A stretch of DNA of 30,654 nt from Apostichopus californicus (taxonomy: Eukaryota; Echinodermata; Holothuroidea; Aspidochirotida; Stichopodidae), in assembly GCA_020650975.1 (NCBI GenBank), contig JAIPMN010010991.1, forward strand, positions 1 to 30,654, given 5' to 3'. Under the pieces are notes generated by a model. The model searched no databases. It was not told the DNA's origin and was given only the letters and a program-made list of their open reading frames with translations. A program made the position numbers and the translations under genes. Of this stretch, positions 12,001-18,000 are shown piece by piece. Every line of letters begins with the position of its first letter. The first letter of the stretch is position 1.

Positions 12001-15000
12001 GCATTAACAGTAAGACAGTAATGATCAGCTGAGAATGGTTTAAGTTTATTTTTTTTATAAGTTTAATTTGATGTGACTCTCTGGGATTGGATGCTTGATA
12101 TCACTAAGTCAACTTCCTTAGTGATGACCTCATCCTGTCCCTATATCAAAACTGCTCTCTGAAGACGGTGTTGTATCAAGGTCAAACAATGCGGACAGAT
12201 ACGGAGCAGACAGACTTTACTCACTTCACTATCAATATTCATGAGGCATGAATATTCATTAGACATCAGATATGATGGATAGTTATATACCACAGTGAAC
12301 ACTTTGTTACATATGTCAGACCTCCCAGCAAAAACCTTTAGAAAATCTCTTATTTCACAAGCGGCTCTTTATTTTTCAAGAATACTCTTTAAAACCTTTA
12401 GTTTTACATTAAGTTAAAAAAAATTTTTTAAAGATTTAGTTTAGAGTAGAAAGTGAGAGTTTTGTGGACAGCCAGGCATGATTCATTCAGTGATACAAAA
12501 TAGACTCACAAACAATAGCAAATGTAAGTCAGGTACTTTAAATAAGGGCCACAGATGATGTGAAAATGGGCATAGATGGTGAGTATGTTACTAGTTAACT
12601 TTATTTTGGACATTTGAAAACCTTTATTTTCACGTTTGAAGCCTTTTAAAGCCTTTATTTCTTCATGTACAACCTTTAAAAAAACCTATATTTTGTTGAA
12701 GAGCTGCTGGGAGGTATGATATGTATGTAAATACATATTCTGAGATTCATCAAAATTAGATATATAGCTCCTTGCCAATGTTGGCTTTGATAATTTCCTT
12801 TTATATTGATAGGTCTCCGGAGCGAAGAAATCTGCCTGGATTAATTCTCGTTTTTTTTTTTTTCTTTTTTTTTTTGCTTTTGCTTTTCTGATACAGAATA
12901 TTGTACTCTTTACCACTCATCTTCTTTATTTTTTCTTCTTCTCCAACGTTTTTGTACTTTTAGGGAGGAGGAAGATCTGGGAACAGATTTTGAAGTCGGG
13001 GAAAAGGTTAAAGTGCAGTATGGTAGAGGAAGGACTCACAAAGTATATGAAGCCAAGGTTTGTACCAAAACTTACATATCTGAAGGGAGGAACAACAAAT
13101 GTTTAAAGAGGGTGGGGGGGGGGCGGTGAAGAGGATGGCGGCAATGAATTAAATTTTGTTTTACTGTAACAAGTGGGGAAGTTGCTTCAACTGTATTTAA
13201 GAAAGCAACCACAGAAAATGGAAGGTTGTTGAATATTACTCTTCCTAGTATGTAACAAGTTGGACTCACTAATCAACTTCATCACATCCAGTGAACAGCC
13301 CCAATTCATCAAGGAACTTTGTTTTACTTTGCTACATGCTCTGTCGATCATTAACATTGTTGAAAAACTGTTATGGTATGCTTTGCTGGTCATAGCATTG
13401 CGTAACATTGACCAAATACTTGTGAAATTCACTTTTGAAAGATCACTAAAACCAGCATATATTCCTTTTTTTTTCTTTTCTGAGTCTTCAAAAGTTATAC
13501 AAGTGAAATACGACAAATCTTATATTGGAAAGTAGAAAGTAGAAACAAAGTACCTTTTTTTTCTCTCAACAGATTGTGGATGTCGAAGGTAGCGATAAAA
13601 CTGCCAAATATTCTGTCCACTACCTCGGTTGGAACGTCCGTTACGACGAGGTCGTCTCTTCGGAGAGAATCGTAGCATCCCTGGACAAGAGGAAAGAGAA
13701 ACGTCTGGCCCGCGTCAAAGCACGAGAGAAGGAGAGGGAGCAGAAGCAGAAAGAGAAGGAGAAGGAGAGAGAATTGGAACAACAGAGGAAGGAGAAGGAA
13801 CGTAAGGAGAAGGAGAGGTTGGAGAAAGAGGCAGAGAAAGCGAGGAAGGAGAAGGAAAGACAGGAGAAGGAAGAGAGAGAGGAAAGGGAGAGGAAGGAGA
13901 GGGAAAAGAGAGAGAAGAAGGAGAGAGAAGAGATGGAGAGGAAACTGAAGAAGGAACAAGAGGAGAGAGAGAGGCGGGAGAAGAGAGAGAGGGAGGAGAG
14001 GGAAAAGAGGGAGAAGAAAGAAAAGAAAGAAGAGCAGCAACGGTTAGAATTGGCGGCTCAGGAATTGTTGCAGCAGGAAGAGATGAAGAGAGCTCTGGAA
14101 GAGAAGTCCAAAAAGGCAGAGAAGAAATCGGAGGAGGACAAAGGGAAAGGTAAAGGGCCCGCCAAGCGAGGTCGTCCCCCTTCACTCAGTCCAAAGACGT
14201 CCGGTCGGCCCATATCTCCGCGGGTCTCCGGAGGGGGTAGAAGGTCCCCACTCTATCCAACGAGGTCGCTCAGATCGGACAGAAACAGCCTGTCGGAGTC
14301 GCCGTATGCCAATGGTCTGGGAGGTGAGTATCTCGATTAATTTATCATAGAGGGGATGGTAACTGTCTGACAATATAAAAAGTGATTTGCTTTCTTAAGA
14401 AAATACTGACAACGAAGGAGAGACAAGTTTGTTCTTTAACCATGTGCAGCTTGGTACTTGGTGTATGTGTTATTATTTTATGATATTAAACAATGATAAA
14501 ATAACATGAACATTGTTGAAATGCCTTAAAATTTGATACCTGACCGAGTCTCTCGCAAAAAAATACTGTCAGTAAGGACCTAACTGGTTGGAAGGGTGGC
14601 CGATGTGTACTATAAAATAATAGAATCCATTGAAAGTCATCAAGATATCACCCAGTAATATAACCTTCATTGAGGTAATAGCCTGTGATTTATGAATGTT
14701 TGGATGGAAAAAGGAAAGCAAGAACTGCTTATCTTAAACAAATAAATCCACAGCTATGGAACCAATTGTGGCAAAACATAAATATAGATATGTATACCCT
14801 TTTTTTTTGGAAAAAACTGAATGCAGTGTATCTTACATTTTCCAAAGTGTTGCAGGTTAATATTTCATTATTTTTTATTATTCAGCTGTGAAACATAGAG
14901 GAAGAAGGGGTTCATCCGCAAGCAGGGGAAAGGCAGAAGAACCAGATGGTATGTAGCTGTTGTTTTGTTGTTGTTGTATTTGTTGTTGTTGTGTTAAGTT

Positions 15001-18000
15001 TCTTTTCAAAGTGCAGTCTGTAAAAAAGTAAGAGAGCCTAACATCTGGATCACAACAGGCTCCTCTTCAGAAACAAAATTATAACGAACAGAAAAGAAAC
15101 AGGTTTGATAGCCAGATATGACAGAAGAGTCATCTGTTTAAATCTGTTTGACCGAAGTACTTCAAGTCAAATCTATTTCCAATGTGGCGTTTACTTGGAC
15201 GTTAAGGGAACAAGAGTAATTAAGAACAAAATGATTGCTGGAAAAACAATACTGTACCAATCCACCTTTTCATTTTTGTACTGGTTTCTGTCTGTCTAAA
15301 TCGGTGCACTTTGCTGATAAGATTGTTGTCATTTTTTATGGAGATTTAAAATTTATTTCATTCATGTTCATTTATCTGAGATTTATCCTTTCTGCAATCT
15401 GTGTGTATGTTTTAGTGTCAATAATCTTGTTCAGTTATTGTAAAAAGAAGAAGATATTTACAATGTGACGTGGAAATCCATTTAATTTGGAAGTTAAAGG
15501 CTTTAAAACATTGGAAGTTAAAGGCTTTAAAACATTGGAAGTTCTTTAAAACAAATTTGGAAGTTAAAGGCTGTAAACAGTACACTGTTTACAGATAAAG
15601 CTACAATTAATTTGAAGAAAAAAGGCATTTTACCTCCCAGATGTCGGTAAATCATAACTTGCCCCAATTTCTTCTCATAGATTCAGGAGAAGAATCCGAC
15701 GGAGATATCGGAATCGAGGGCACGGATGTAAGTAGAGAGGCCCCGTCTCCTGAAAAGAGCGATATCAAACCAGACCCAGAAGACGCAGAGAAAGAAGAAA
15801 CTGACGAAGCGCAGATCTTGGAACCAGTTCCCGAGGAAGTTGCTCCTCCGGAAGAGACGCATGAGCTGGATTGTAAAGTGGATTCAGAGATGCCCGTGTT
15901 TGAGACGAAGGACGCAAAGGAGGAGATACAGAACCAGCCACCAAAGTCACCGCCGAAATTGAAGAAGGAAGGCGGACTCGACGATGTCGTCCCAGAGGAG
16001 ATGAAGGAAGAGGTGGAGGTGAAGAAGGAGGAAGTTAAAGAAGAAGAAGAAATGGAGAGCAAGAAGGGTAAGAGGAAGTCGAAGAAGAGCGAGAAGGAGC
16101 CGAAGCAAGAGAAGGAAGGAGGTAAGAAAACGTCCAAGAGGAGACATTCCAAAGATGTGAAGCAAGAATTAGTCAAAGAGGACAAACAGGAGGTAGAGGT
16201 GCAGTTGGAGAAGAAGGAAGAGAAAGAAGAAGAAAGGGAGGCAGAGAAAGAGAAAGAAAAGGAAAAAGTTGAGGAGGTGGTCGAACAGACAGAAGAGAAA
16301 GTGGAGAAGGAGGATGGAGAAGGAAGCGAAGAGAAGCAAGCAACGGGACAAGAAGAGAAGAAGAAGAAAGGTCGTAAGAGGGGGAGGAAAAGTTTGGAGG
16401 AGAAGAATAAGGAGAAAGGAGAAAAGAAGGCCAAGAAAACAGACACAGAGGGAGGAGGGGAGGGAAGCAAGAAAGGGAGGAGGCGGAAAAGGCGGCTCGA
16501 GGAAAACGAGGCCGAAGAGAAGGACGATGTCAAACCAGTTGTGGTCGAGGAACAGCAACCTCCTCCCGTGGAAGAGGAGGAGGAGATGAAGATGGCAGAG
16601 GAGAAAGATGCAGGAGAAGAAGAACCAGATGAGATGGAGGCTTCTACATCTGACAGCAGGATGATGGCAGCCATCATCACCACTCCACCGACGACCCCCG
16701 AGAGCTCTGCCACGGGGACCTCCTCACCAAACGAAGATGAGGGACAGGAAGATGGAGACACGAAGAGCGAAAGTGTCCAGGCGAGACTCAGTAACAAGAG
16801 TGACTCTGATAGCTTGGCGGACATGGCCAGTAGCGGCAGCTCCGCATCAGTGAAGAACGAACAGATGGAGGAGGAAGAGGAGGAGGAGGAGGTCAGTAGC
16901 AATATTAGCGAAGAGAAGGTCGGGGAAGCCGCCACGGATCCACCAACGAGAGGACACAAGGCCGCATCGAAGAGAAGGAAGCATTCGCATTCAATCATGG
17001 ACAATACCACCACCAAAGCAGAACAGAAGTCGAACCGGAAGAAGGGATCGAGGAGGAGGACGACCTCGGTGTCCTCCAGCGTGAAGCCCGGTCCGAGCAG
17101 CAGCGACACAGACGAGAGCTCTAATTTAGAAAACAAACTGGCTAAGGCGAGTCATAAGAAGTCTTTGGAATCCAGCTTGGATAAACCGCATCAACAACAA
17201 CCTCGATCATCTCGACCGTGTAAATATAATTTTACCGTCGGTGAGTAAATTTTGCAAATTTTCTGCTCTCTTCACACTTAAATAAGTGAACTTGATTTGA
17301 TGTAAAGGTTTCTTTTCAGAACCAATGTTTACTTTCAATGTCACCTTCCTAATTCTCACAAATGCTTACTCTTTCTTCAGTGGTTGTACTGCATGTAAAG
17401 TGATGAATGGAGAAATAAACATTGAAAATATTTTCTTCTATTGTATTCGAGAAATGACAATGTTGGCTCAAACACTATTGAATAAGCTGTTCTGCTATTG
17501 AAGGTAATCAGCCAAAGGAATTAATATAAAAAATATATACAAATGCAGGATTATAGCTAAATCTTTAAACAAAACAAGGTGAAGTGATGACCTTCACTGA
17601 CGTATAATATATTAAATTTATTTACCGAGGTAACTTTCTTTTTTGGTCTTTATTTCAGATGTCAGTCACATAAGCACCCCGGACGAACGAATCGCAGTCA
17701 TCCAGAAACAGTTGATAGAACTCCGAAAGATTTACTTACAGTTGAAGAGCGAAGTCTCGTCCATTGACAGAAGGAGGAAACGATTCAGAAGGAAGGAGAG
17801 GGAAGGTGAGATGACGTTTCTCGTTTCTCGTTTCGAATCAGAGAGAAAAGGTCGCAATCGCAATGTGGATGATCTCTTTTATCCATGAGTGCATTTAATT
17901 TGACCGCATAATACTTACAAGCATTCCCATACTTACACAGATTCAGTAATATAATTTGTGTACTAAGTGCCATGCAGAATAGGGAAGAATATGCTACACA

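Noticed and set aside
13260-13535. 91-codon plus-strand open frame in intron 12
   Set aside because: It lies between the two halves of the chromo barrel, which join in phase without it; no recognisable protein.
13495-14185. Leu/Phe/Ser-rich minus-strand open frames (181 and 156 codons)
   Set aside because: Antisense shadows of the E/K/R helix in exon m; low-complexity and without protein character.
15641-15680. Upstream ATG at 15641 as start of an independent 535-codon protein
   Set aside because: The extra residues come from intron 14. The acceptor at 15679-15680 joins exon n in frame, and the protein continues the ARID4 order.
16169-16589. Other-frame open frames inside exon o on both strands
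   Set aside because: Produced by the same GA-rich coding sequence; the conserved frame is fixed by matching splice phases on both sides.
15652-17136. 494-codon open frame on the minus strand, Ser/Phe/Leu-rich
   Set aside because: It lies antisense to the purine-rich exon o of ARID4. Its composition is the mirror of Glu/Lys codons, with no independent domain or splice logic.
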